Assembly: GCA_027559495.1 (NCBI GenBank)
Contig: JAMXSV010000010.1
Location: 2,662,216-2,726,215, forward strand
Direction of reading: 5' to 3'
Length of the DNA stretch: 64,000 nucleotides
Source: Aurifilum marmelostoma
Taxonomy: Eukaryota > Ascomycota > Sordariomycetes > Diaporthales > Cryphonectriaceae
The notes under the pieces were generated by a model. That model searched no databases. It was not told the DNA's origin and was given only the letters and a program-made list of their open reading frames with translations. Numbering within the stretch: the stretch's first letter is position 1; each line of letters starts with the position of its first letter. This document shows positions 22,533 through 32,823 of the stretch, piece after piece. The position numbers were made by a program, and so were the translations under genes.

Positions 22533-24761
22533 ATGGCGACAAAACACTCGGAGATGGCTCAGGACTCTCCCTCGGACGCCATGCATGAGACCTCGGGGCC
22601 GACGCCGGTTGTGGGTACGTCGATGCCATACAACTGCCAGTTGTGTGTGCGGCGAAAAGTCAAGTGTGACAGAGACTTGCCCACTTGTTCGTCTTGTGTC
22701 AGATCCAAACAAGAATGCGTCTATCAGGCCCCTCCAAAACCACGGAGAAAGAAGCGGAAAGGCAATGAGACTGAGGCTATCGCTGCCCCTGAAGAGAGCC
22801 TTCATGAGCGCCTCGCCCGTTATGAGCACATCCTCCGCGAAAATGGCCTTCTTGAGGGAGCAACAGACCGACCGCTCGGCGACATGCCCCAAAAGGACAA
22901 GCCTCAAGACGAAAGAAACGAAGAGTCATCCAATATTCCGGCGAGTAATATAAACGCAATGCTTGAAAGGCCAGGGAAGCTCCTGTCCGGTGGTGGGAAA
23001 TCACGATACATCGATAGCACACTTTGGCTTGATACTGGTATGGACGACATACAGGATCTCTCGGATGATGCAGAGGGCTCTCACGATATCAACCTGGGCC
23101 CCTCGTCCTTCGCGCACAGTTATGATCCAGTCTCTGCCTCCCTACTGGGTATTTCGCAGAACCTCCTCGAGTTCCATCCTAGTCACGAAGACGCTATGAA
23201 ACTCTGGGAGACCAACGTTCATAACGTGCAGCCGCTCTGCAGAATTCTGCACATCCCGACTACGACCAAGATGGTCAGTTCGGTCTCGAAACAACCGTCA
23301 ACGGCCTCGCGGGCTCAGGAATGCCAGCTTTTTGCCATATACCACTTCTCCGTCTTCTCCTTGAGCGACGAGGATTGTCTACGCGACTATGGCGAATCGC
23401 GAAGTGTCTTGTTGACCAGGTATGAGCATGCCCTGCGGCAGGCACTCGTCAACGCATCGTGGCTCAGGACAACAGAGATGCCGATCATGCAGGCCTATAT
23501 GTTATTCTTGATCTGCGGGCGTGCTTTTCTCGACCCACACACTTTCTGGATGCTGACTGGAATTGGGGTTCGTATTGCCCAGCGCATGGGGCTACATCGT
23601 GACGCCGAGAGCCTCGGCCTGCCACCATTTGAGGTCCAGATGCGGCGACGCCTCTTTTGGCAGCTGGTCCCTCTTGATGGTTTCGCTGGGCAGCACTCGG
23701 GGACTGGCATCAGCATGCCGCCGAACACGTGGGATGTCAAGAAACCGCTGAATCTCGATGAGGACCAGATCTATCCTGGCATGACGCATCAGCCGGAGGA
23801 GGTGAAGGGTGCCACTGACATGATCTATGTCCTTACGCGGGTGGAACTCTCAAATTTCTACTCCAGAAACGCGTTGCGGTGGAAGTCTGGAGGCAGTGGA
23901 CCAAGCCTCCGGCTCAGAACAACCGAGGACAGTGTATCTATGGTCGATCAAGTCGAAGCGGCCATCGAAGACAAATTTCTCCGATACTGCGATGTCATCA
24001 GTAAGTATTCATCCAAGTGCATACAGTCTCTGTCGAAGACAAACATGATCCCTCACGTCAATTGTATGAGAACGAATCCTAACAGCATCTGTCTGGCACT
24101 AGACCCTCTTCACTACCTCGTCATGGTGATTGTCAGGTCTGCCGCCAACGTCGTGCGCCTGCGCCTCAGCATGACCCCACTGAAGAACCTCGCGATCAGC
24201 GACAGCAGAAGACGCGAGCTCTACGAAATTGCACAGAAGATCCTCGACGCAGACAATGCAATATACTGCAACCCTCAGCTAAGATGCTGGCGCTGGCAGA
24301 TCAAGGAGTTCTTCCTCTGGGATGCGCTTATCTGCATCCTTACCAGCCTCGCAAAGCCGGGTTTCTTCTCACCAGCCGAATTGGACGCGACATGGGCCAA
24401 GATGGGAGAAACCCTCACCAACCACCCGGAGATTACCGGAACCAGACGGCCGGTGTATAGTGCTGCCTGGAAGGCCTTGATCGAGGCCTGGGAGGCCAAC
24501 CCGCCAAGCAACTCAGACCCTGAGCCCAGGTACATCACGCAGTTGAAGCTGAGGCGCAGCAAGGTGAAGAACGTCCCGACAATTCAGACCCGCCAGATGA
24601 TGGGTGGAGCACCAGATGCAGAGGCCGGAGCATCCCTGGACTCGACTCTCGTCGACTGGAACGAGGCCAGCTTGGACACTTTCAGCGGATATAGTCCAGG
24701 CGTCTCAGACTGGGTGTTCTGGGACCAATTCTTTCAGAATGCTGTTGCCCATCACGGCTAG
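22533..24761 (+). CDS. Zn2Cys6 transcription factor with fungal-specific regulatory domain
   Basis: The protein is 742 aa if unspliced, starting at the ATG at 22533 (MATKHSEMAQ). The binuclear zinc cluster begins at C35 (CQLCVRRKVKCDRDLPTC, then SCVRSKQEC) and is followed by a basic linker (PKPRRKKRKG) and a short coiled coil (SLHERLARYEHILRENGLL), the usual dimerisation element. The fungal-specific domain follows in the middle, with GIGVRIAQRMGLHRDAESL and RRRLFWQLVPLDGFAG. A GTAAGT at 24001 suggests an intron near VIS, but no acceptor before 24110 keeps the frame cleanly, so I left it unspliced; residues around 490-515 may be intronic. It probably controls the divergent monooxygenase. Confidence 0.87.
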   Translation: MATKHSEMAQDSPSDAMHETSGPTPVVGTSMPYNCQLCVRRKVKCDRDLPTCSSCVRSKQECVYQAPPKPRRKKRKGNETEAIAAPEESLHERLARYEHILRENGLLEGATDRPLGDMPQKDKPQDERNEESSNIPASNINAMLERPGKLLSGGGKSRYIDSTLWLDTGMDDIQDLSDDAEGSHDINLGPSSFAHSYDPVSASLLGISQNLLEFHPSHEDAMKLWETNVHNVQPLCRILHIPTTTKMVSSVSKQPSTASRAQECQLFAIYHFSVFSLSDEDCLRDYGESRSVLLTRYEHALRQALVNASWLRTTEMPIMQAYMLFLICGRAFLDPHTFWMLTGIGVRIAQRMGLHRDAESLGLPPFEVQMRRRLFWQLVPLDGFAGQHSGTGISMPPNTWDVKKPLNLDEDQIYPGMTHQPEEVKGATDMIYVLTRVELSNFYSRNALRWKSGGSGPSLRLRTTEDSVSMVDQVEAAIEDKFLRYCDVISKYSSKCIQSLSKTNMIPHVNCMRTNPNSICLALDPLHYLVMVIVRSAANVVRLRLSMTPLKNLAISDSRRRELYEIAQKILDADNAIYCNPQLRCWRWQIKEFFLWDALICILTSLAKPGFFSPAELDATWAKMGETLTNHPEITGTRRPVYSAAWKALIEAWEANPPSNSDPEPRYITQLKLRRSKVKNVPTIQTRQMMGGAPDAEAGASLDSTLVDWNEASLDTFSGYSPGVSDWVFWDQFFQNAVAHHG

Positions 24762-26072
24762 CAGAGAACCGGAGTTAGCCACGACTATGACAAGAAGTAC
24801 CTGTCGACTTGAGGTTGAATGAAGGTCTTCCAGGCATCAGATCGAGCCGTTCAAGTGCACATTGCGCCCGTACTTTTCTTCACGGGCCTCGTCATCTTCG
24901 AGGATTCACAAGTATATGTGCTCTGCCCCTTTTTTTCTGATTTTAGCATGACTCACACGTGAGTTATGAACATGGGAATGACACAATATGCTTAGCAAAA
25001 TATGCATTCGAAAAGCCAATAGCAGGACTGTCATCAAGCCAATCCCAGGTTCGTCCTATGGTTCAGCATAATTAAGAGACAATAATTATCTCGATCGCTT
25101 TTATGAGGAAGATGTGGTCATGTCGTGGCCGATGGCCAATAGAAAATCTTTTCCTTTCACAGAATGCCATGTGTATGGTCTTTGCGGAGTCGAAATTGCG
25201 CGTCTGAGTTCTCCGTACAAAATACTGAACTGATGAGAATCGGCTTCTTCCGAAATCATCTATCGAGGTCCAGAAATAAGGTGCGGGCTTAGTCACTTTT
25301 CAGGGGCCTCTAACGCGGCGACCTCGTTGGCTGACCTTCGCTGACGATTTGACTGGATGGGCATTGTGAGGGTGGAGACAATCCTGCCTGGGTCATGACA
25401 TCAGAGCTCATGCGGCCCCTGAGCATAAGTATGTACGGTACCTAGGACGTATACTGTACACTACGCCGTGTCAGTGTTCTCCTTGCTCGCGTTTGAGTTC
25501 GTCAGGAGGAGAACGTCAGCAGCATCGTCAATGCCGAAGTTGGTGGGAACATGAAGGAGGAGGTGAATGACTATTTGCAGTTCGAACAATGAATTTGTAA
25601 AGGGGAGATGAAAATGGGCCGGGCTAAGTAGGTTAATTGGAATGAGGGACGTTGAGCTCTGGCGTGGATATCCCCGCATGCGCCAGCTTGCATGCAGACA
25701 GGGCGGGGCAGACGGCCTGACAAGTCGAAAGGAAAGGTTTGAGTCCAGCATGATTCTAACATGTCTCAGACCATAGATTGATGGGGGGGCGGGGGACAAC
25801 AAGCCAAACGAGAGAGCCGCCAGGCTGACCCCCAGTTGTCGTGGCGTTGCTGATGAAGCTTATATTCAATGGCGCTTTCCCACGCTAAGTACGTCTACCT
25901 TCCTCCTTTTCCTCCTCTTCCTCTCACCCACGACCGGACTGAACAGAACAAATCTGCGAGACCAAAAGAGCATCAACATCATCATCGTCAGGAGCAGTCA
26001 GCAACCTTGCCCATCTTGATCACACAATAAACAGAAGTACCTTCGAGTCACCCCAATTTAACTCCGCACACG
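24762..26072. other. Intergenic, promoter of the Cys-Pro protein at its right end
   Basis: No coding exon is supported. The last 180 bp are pyrimidine-rich (runs of CTTCCTCCTTTTCC type), typical of strongly expressed fungal promoters. Confidence 0.5.
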
Positions 26073-26534
26073 ATGTCTCAACCCGGAGTCTGCCCCGTCG
26101 TTGGTACCACCAACTCTGTACTCCCTCCTTCTCACCCCGAAGTCGATCTCTCCAAGCCTGGCCAGACCTGCCCCGTCGTCGGCGCGAAGACGGAACATCA
26201 TAGCAACCTTCACAAACACCCTTCCGTGCCCGTCCCTGCCGATGCCAAGAACGATGCGACCTCGTCCGCCGACGCGCAGAGGTGCCCCGCCCTGAAGACC
26301 ATGGTGGATGAGCCCAAGGCAAAAGAGATGGACGATCAGGTGTGCCCTGTGGTCGGACCAGTCACCACGATTCTTCCTCCCCACCACCCTTCCACCGAGG
26401 GGCAGCCTGATGACGCTGTCTGCCCCGTTACAAAGGCACACATGGGACATCACAAGGGCAAGGTGGCGGAGCATCCGGACGTTGCCAATGCTAGCGTCGG
26501 TGCAGTGTGCCCTGTTGTCGGCGCCAGGTCCTGA
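26073..26534 (+). CDS. Small protein with six Cys-Pro motifs (candidate heme- or metal-binding)
   Basis: This is a 153-aa single-exon protein without signal peptide or membrane segment. All six cysteines (7, 33, 71, 91, 117, 146) are directly followed by proline. Four of these read CPVVG; the others are CPAL and CPVT. Between them are His-rich pieces such as LPPSHP, LPPHHP, HHSNLHKHP and HMGHHKGKVAEHP. The protein is therefore about five imperfect repeats of a CPVVG plus His-Pro unit. Cys-Pro dipeptides are the core of heme regulatory motifs, with Cys as axial ligand, so heme binding is plausible. Zinc or copper binding through the Cys/His set is the alternative. I do not recognise a named family, and nothing in the neighbours fixes a role. 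Confidence 0.8.
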   Translation: MSQPGVCPVVGTTNSVLPPSHPEVDLSKPGQTCPVVGAKTEHHSNLHKHPSVPVPADAKNDATSSADAQRCPALKTMVDEPKAKEMDDQVCPVVGPVTTILPPHHPSTEGQPDDAVCPVTKAHMGHHKGKVAEHPDVANASVGAVCPVVGARS

Positions 26535-28513
26535 ACATGGACTGGAGCATCGGAGGAAGCGTACCAGGTGGCTGAGGATGTTTGAAGTGCTCGACGTTGG
26601 CGATGGATGGGTAGGGTAGTACTGACATCGAATCCAGTAAGATTTGCTCATACCTGGAACCGTCTTTGCTCATACACTGTGGATATTGTATCCGGTCTTG
26701 GCGTACACTGCTTAGCAAATCACATAAGATGTGCCGGCGGAAGGATACCTGTGGGGGTTATTGGACCTGGTGAAACATGAGCTTCCAACAGTGAGCTGTC
26801 GTCGATCTAGCCCAAGTCTTGCCCTGATGGCTGAATGTTTACGTCAGAGGTGACAACAGAGCACTAGCCCACGCAGCGTCCACCAAATTTTGCAAAGTGA
26901 CATTCTCCATTGCGATCGTACAAACGTGGCAGGTCGCCGCATTGAAAATAAGGGATCAAACGCGCGGCCACCTCTTCGGAGAACAGGCCTGGGGTTCAAA
27001 TTGTTTATCTTGGAGAGAGTGGCCGTTGCTCCGAGCTGGGCATGACTGAGCCCTCGCGCCCCCGAGCTGTACAAGGTTTGTGATATGTCTCCGGGGTCTC
27101 AACCCTCAAGAGAAGTCTGCAGTGTGTGCTGATCTGGTCGGAAATGCTTGTGCTGTGCAATTGGCTTTTACATAACAAGCCAAAGGAGGAGAGATACACG
27201 AATCAGCTCTTAGTCTTTTACCTTGACCAGAGCCCGGAATATCGCACACCTTGCTGCAGAGACACGGGTCACACTTTTCCTCATCTCATCGTGTATATAT
27301 TTTACATATATATGTGTGTAATTACTTCCTATACTGTTAAAGAGGTTTCGGTATCGTCCTGAGATATCGCTGTGAGCTTGCTTACTGAAAGGGTTGTCCT
27401 GTTGCTTTGTTTCTTATTCGATTAGCCAACTGCACCCCCCCCCCCCAACCTCTCCTATTTCCTTCACTTCCACCAACCTCCAACGTGACTATTCATCTTC
27501 ACCCTCCATGAGTTCCCCCTTAAAGGCTCGGATAAGCCTTCTGCCATGAGCTGAACAACGTTTGTGTTGTGCCTCCAACATTGAGTCGCTAACGTGAGTC
27601 CTTGAGTACCATGTATACGCTGATCTTTACATGTTTTCTTTTGCCAAATATTCGGTTGTCATATGTCAACGGAGGGGGGCAAGGAAAACAAGATGGCGAA
27701 CGCGTAAGCTCCTGCCTTTTTATCCTGAGCTGGACACGCAATGTCGCACACCATGCTGCAGGGACAGGGGCCCCCATTCAACCCCTCATATAAGCGTAAC
27801 TGGGCTTGAGGTGGGTTTTGCCGCCGCTGATGCAACGGCAGAAGCCAGACCGTCTGTCACAAAGCAGATCACCCACATTCCGAAGGACTTAGCTCTTATT
27901 CCCTACCCTGGTAATAGTACTTTGAACCTTCCGAAACAAGTCCAAATGTCCTGGCATATGTCGAATTCCACTCCGGCACCTGAACCTCGCAGGGGACTCG
28001 TGTGGTAATATCGACAACATCACTGGTGGATGGAATCCGGCCGAGAGTATACTACAACTGCCCGCATATGCAGACGGCTCGACGCCAGGGCGGTAAATGT
28101 GCATGCTGCGGTCAGGGAGCCCCGATACATATCCAGGGATTGCAGATCCCGCCGGCATTGCGCCAACCATCCTTTGGATAATGTCACCTCCTATGAACGA
28201 CTTTTGATTGACTCATCGAGCAGGTGCAAAGGGCCTGGTCACCATGCACCTCGGGTCCGAACCGAAGACATGGCGGGAATGCTGCGTCTATGGGCATAAC
28301 GCACCGGTTCAGCCCCTGCGCAAGGCTTGGGTCGTAGATGATGGTATTTTTATTGTCCGGAGAGGGAGGGCTCGACTTATATAAAGGACGGGAACTCGCT
28401 CGCTGGCAGCACGGTGGCCATAGGAAATAACAGAGGTATCGAGAATAATAACCTTTGAGTTTTGAGATTCACTGTATATGAACTCCTTAGGACTGATCCT
28501 GACAAAAGACAAC
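26535..28513. other. Intergenic, 2 kb, no supported gene
   Basis: The open frame at 27631-28008 lacks recognisable content. Two similar stretches of about 45 bp, around 27224 and 27726, share GCACACC-TGCTGCAG and look like an old local duplication. A run of C occurs at about 27436. Confidence 0.45.
28378..28385 (+). promoter_or_regulatory. TATA box of the intradiol dioxygenase gene
   Basis: TATATAAA lies 129 bp before the ATG, a normal distance for a fungal core promoter with a short 5' UTR. Confidence 0.6.
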
Positions 28514-30014
28514 ATGCCTTCTCTTCAATCTTCTATTGTCGCCTTGGTTTGTCTGGCGGCGGCGGGCCTTACCCCATCCGCCATGGCACACCCTGGTGAG
28601 AGCCATGACGCCCATATCGCCGAGATGTCTGCGCGCGATCTCTACCTGAGGGACCAGACCCATCTTCGCAAGCGGTGTGCCTCTCAGCTCCAGGCTCGCG
28701 GCCACGAGACGCGTGCCGTTCAGCGACGCAAGGCTCTTGTCGACAAGCTCCGAGCGGAGCGTGGTATTCACCACGACAGTAAGTATGCCATAGCGGCACA
28801 GCATCATTCCTCCGGAACAGCCTCATAAGCGAAGGTACTGATCCATCTCTGCTGGAAACAGCTCCTTATTATACAAAACGTGACCTCACCTCGGTTCTCG
28901 ACACCGACCACAACGAGACGCTTGTGGATCCCGACGTCGACCTCAGCACTTCCCAGGACGCCGTGTTCGGGGATAACACGTCTTGTCTGCTGTGGCCTTC
29001 GATCGAGCCGCTTGCGGAAGGGCCTTACTGTCAGCACTCTACCTCTAGATAGGTTCCCAGCCCTGTCTGGGTGTATAGACACAGTACTGATGGGCTACAC
29101 TGGAATCAGATGTTCGCGATGAGTTGATCCGTCAGAATGCCATTGAGAACTTTCCCGGGATCAACATGACACTTGATGTCCAAATCATCGATACCAGCAC
29201 TTGGTGAGTTCAAACCATAACTTGCTCCAGCACTGCCTGCAATGCGCTAAATGTGAGCTGTCGAAGCGAGCCTGTTGCGAATCAGTATACCGAGTTCTGG
29301 CAGGCCAACGCGACTGGCGTATACAGCGGGACCGACAACACCGACAACGGCGATGGAACCGACCCAAGCATCCTGAACACCACCTTCTCCCGCGCCATCT
29401 GGCCAACAGATGACGACGGTGTCGTTCAAGTTGACCTGCTGTTCCCGGGCCATTATGCTCCTCGTGCTACACACACGCATATCATCGTGCACCAGAACAC
29501 AACCGTTCTGGCCAACGGCACCCTTGAATGGGGCGCTGGAACTCTGGACTACGTTGGTCAGATCTTTTATGACCAGGATCTGATCGATGACGCCGACACC
29601 GTCTATCCTGTGAGTGTGGCCCCGTATTTCAATCTTTTTCTTTCCACTGCAGATGGGGCATATGGCAGTTTCTGGTGTCTCCGCCAGGCCAGTCATGCTT
29701 TCATCCTTCCTTGTCCTCTACCTTACCGGCCGAGATCGGGTATTCTCAGGTCCCAATAAGTACTAACTACTCTTCTCTAGTACACCACGAACCCCAACGC
29801 GATCAAGCTTAACAGCCAGGACATGGTGCTATCAACTCTTGCCGCGGACGTCGACCCCATCGCATGGTATGTGTACCTCGGTGACTCCCTGGCTGATGGT
29901 CTTGTCGCATGGGTCACAATCGGAATCGACACCAGCGCGGTCTACGATGTGCAGTATGCTGCCACTTGGACTGCCGATGGCGGTGTCGAGAATCCAGATG
30001 CACCGCAGCCTTGA
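28514..30014 (+). CDS. Secreted intradiol ring-cleavage dioxygenase-like protein
   Basis: Proteins of this family cleave catechol-type rings with a non-heme Fe(III). Exons are 28514-28778, 28862-29029, 29110-29203, 29267-29609 and 29781-30014, 1104 nt and 367 aa. Residues 1-25 form a signal peptide (IVALVCLAAAGLTPSAMA) before HPGESHDAH. The dioxygenase core contains EGPYYVRDELIRQ (ligand Tyr), TEFWQANATGVYSG, and LLFPGHYAPRATHTHI with the His ligands and the conserved Arg. The C-terminal part is VYLGDSLADGLVAWVTIGID. The last intron has a perfect TACTAAC branch point. The secreted form is typical of fungi that handle lignin or plant phenolics. The donor or acceptor of intron 3 could vary by a few codons; the chosen one joins STC to EPVANQY. 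Confidence 0.88.
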
Positions 30015-30777
30015 TACAACGAAGTCTCAAGGAGAGAGGAGAGAGCAGAAATGAGATTATTGAATGAGTCAGAAACGAGGAAGAAAAATAGGCGTGGCTG
30101 AGCGTACATATGCCACGAGTTGGCCATTAAGTCGGTATCTAGTGCTGTACATAATAGGAGACTATGCTCAAAGTAAAATTGTGTTTTACTGCAGGGATAT
30201 ACAATATCCCTTCTCAAACAGCTCCTCGACCAAAATTCATCACTGCAGTACTCACTTTTAATTACCAATCAAATCTCGGCTGCTTGGCCTGAGGGCCGCG
30301 CTTCCTGCTCAGAAGGCGTGTTGAATCTTTACCGAGTCGCGTTTCTGTCTCTACGCCGTCGCGCCAGCCATTATCAATTTATCACAAAGTCTTTGCGACT
30401 TTGGTTGCACAGTTGCTATGCCTGTATTCTCAGGCCCTGAATAAGTCAGTCAGCAATGCATGTCGGAATCAGTCGCCCTCATCTGCGCGCTAGATAAAGG
30501 CCCAAATCGCCGGGTGATAGATGCCCCGACGGAACGGAACAAATATCTCACTTCATAACGTCATGTCTTTCGCCAGGACATCAATCTCGCGCGTGTGAGC
30601 ACTCACGTAAATTTTTCTTGTTTTTTCCCACCTCCTCATCCGAGATCCAGGCTTCTCCTTTCGCCCCAGGTTCCCATCCTTACCGTGGCTCATCGTACGA
30701 CAGCTTACTGTATTCCCGCACCAACGCAGTTCGAGACTCGGCGATTACATAATTACGTCTCAGGCGCGTTCGACAAG
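30015..30777. other. Intergenic
   Basis: This region carries the 3' flank of the dioxygenase gene and the promoter of the oxidoreductase. No gene is seen. Confidence 0.5.
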
Positions 30778-31857
30778 ATGGCGGGTCCCCTCAACCTTGG
30801 CGTGATCGGAACCAACTGGATCACCAGCAGCTTCGTGCAGTCGGCTCACGAGAGCAAGAGGTTCAAGCTGGTGGCCGTGTATTCCCGAAAACTCGAGACG
30901 GCACAGAAATTCGCCTCAGAGACTCCGTCCATCTCCGATGCCTCGTCTGTGAAAACCTACGATGACCTCGACGCACTGCTATCGGACGCGGCGCTTGACG
31001 TGGTGTACATTGCTTCTCCGAACTCCCTGCATTACCCACAAGGCATCCAGGCCTTGAACGCCGGCAAACATGTCATCGTAGAGAAGCCCTTTGCATCCAA
31101 TGTCAAGGAGTTCGACGAGCTCTTCAGGCTGGCGGACTCCAAGGGCCTCTTCCTGCTCGAGGCATATCGGCACATCCAGGAGCTGAACTTCCGCAAGCTC
31201 CAGACGCTCCTGGGCGACCCAGCCAAGAGGGCGGAGAAGCTTGGGCCGATATATGGAGCAAGCGTCAACATGGCAGTGTATTCTTCCCGCTACGCCAAGG
31301 TTCTGGAGGGCGAGGAGCCCAACGTGCTCTCGCCCAAGTTCTCGGGTGGGAGCCTTTGGGACATGGGCTGTTACCCAATCATGTTCACGCTCGCCCTGTT
31401 TGGCAAGCCCACGTCGCAGGCCTATTTCCCGGTCATCATCCGCACTGGCGTTGACGGAGGCGGCCACATCATCATGAACTACTCTGCCGAGTCCTCCAAG
31501 CAGAAGGAGAAGTTCACTGTCCACGCCCACACGAGCAAGATGTACACCTCGACTGCGCCCACAGAGATCTACTGTGAGAAGGGTACGATCCGGATCAACG
31601 GGGCAACAGGTGTGACCGATATCGACACCGTAGAGTTTGTGCCTAGGGGCTCCAAGGATGCCGAGCAACTGGCTGACACGAGCCCCGAGTACACGGGCAT
31701 GCTGAATCTGACGTGGGAGGCGGAGGAGCTGGGACGTATCGTGTCTGAGAGCGATAGAAAGGCAGAGGGCGCCCTGAGGAGCTTGAGCCGCGATGTCTTG
31801 GAAGTCATGGAGGACCTGAGGAAACAGAACGGCATTGTCTTTGCCAGTGAACAGTAA
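30778..31857 (+). CDS. Gfo/Idh/MocA-family NAD(P)-dependent oxidoreductase
   Basis: This is a single-exon protein of 359 aa. It starts with the Rossmann motif LNLGVIGTNWITSSFVQSA (residues 5-23). The family signature EKP is at residues 102-104 in GKHVIVEKPFASN, with the lysine that binds cofactor and substrate. The C-terminal alpha/beta domain includes GGSLWDMGCYPI. The overall pattern resembles dihydrodiol or sugar dehydrogenases. The open frame extends upstream to 30595, but the ATG at 30778 gives the normal N-terminus. It follows the intradiol dioxygenase on the same strand, so an aromatic catabolic link is possible but unproven. Confidence 0.88.
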   Translation: MAGPLNLGVIGTNWITSSFVQSAHESKRFKLVAVYSRKLETAQKFASETPSISDASSVKTYDDLDALLSDAALDVVYIASPNSLHYPQGIQALNAGKHVIVEKPFASNVKEFDELFRLADSKGLFLLEAYRHIQELNFRKLQTLLGDPAKRAEKLGPIYGASVNMAVYSSRYAKVLEGEEPNVLSPKFSGGSLWDMGCYPIMFTLALFGKPTSQAYFPVIIRTGVDGGGHIIMNYSAESSKQKEKFTVHAHTSKMYTSTAPTEIYCEKGTIRINGATGVTDIDTVEFVPRGSKDAEQLADTSPEYTGMLNLTWEAEELGRIVSESDRKAEGALRSLSRDVLEVMEDLRKQNGIVFASEQ

Positions 31858-32823
31858 GGACGACGTTTGGTCGATAATAAGGTTAGCCCTTAGACGACTT
31901 CGGGACGTACGGTGATTAATAGTCACCAACCAAACTCTGGTACACACATAATTATAGACTGAGCTGCTGGAGTTGCCGGGCCGAGAAAGTTCCGTGGTGC
32001 CAATTGTTGTGCAGTCACTACTGTTCTCGAAATAACACTTATTGTTGGCCAAGTGCAAATCTGGTTCGGTTCGTCATGGCAATCAACTAAATATGGGATT
32101 CGACCAGTCATTCTGGCGGACGGGCGGGGACATCGTCGGCAGCGCTCGACATTCCACATAGTACTTGGCGCCGAGGACTTGGCGGACAGCCTAAACCGGC
32201 TCATTTCCACCTCCAACCAGTGCTTTTTCTTAGTTTGTCGCTAGCAGAATTGAACAGATACTTCATCAAAAGTCGGATAGAGCCTTGCTGACCTGTCACC
32301 GTCATGGGGGGATATCTATTGTACATGTTTCGACGGCCGAGTCCAGCATTGGCGAGGGGAGGGGGCCAGGAACTTGTTCTGGCACCAAACACAAAACACA
32401 AAACTCACTACTACACTTGCTGTCCATCTGGGCCAAGGAGCCGTGGTCCCAAGGTGGTCTGAGCGACTCGCTGGTTCTCGTTGGATGCTGCTGGAACCGC
32501 CAAGGAAACAGCCAAGCAGGCCAAGTCCGCATCGCCTCGTTGTTGTTTCCCGGTCCCAAGTGTCCTTGCAAAATACGAGAGCACCCCAAGCCTCAAGGAA
32601 GTGTGCTGATGCACGCAAGAGGATTGGCACGGTGTCTCGGTCTCGGACTCGTCGCCAATTGCCTGCACCTTTAACACGATTCCAGTTCAAATGGTGATGC
32701 AAGCCAAGCTTCAAGAAAGGCCCATCTTCTGGGGCCGGCATTTATTATGGCGATTCTCTCCCCTGGCATTCTGCATACCGCTCTTTTCAGAAAAGCGTTC
32801 CTTATTGCCAGACGTCTCACAAT
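31858..32823. other. Intergenic, no supported gene
   Basis: Overlapping open frames on both strands at 32285-32741 have no domain content. They are probably chance frames in a GC-rich stretch. Confidence 0.5.

Noticed and set aside
24001..24112. Possible intron in the Zn2Cys6 gene (GTAAGT)
   Set aside because: No acceptor that I could find keeps the downstream frame; the frame is open without splicing, so I left it unspliced and noted the doubt.
19883..24761. Secondary-metabolite cluster
   Set aside because: Only a monooxygenase and a regulator; no polyketide, peptide or terpene backbone gene anywhere in the window.
32285..32741. Overlapping open frames on both strands
   Set aside because: No motifs, no splice support, none begins convincingly; chance frames.
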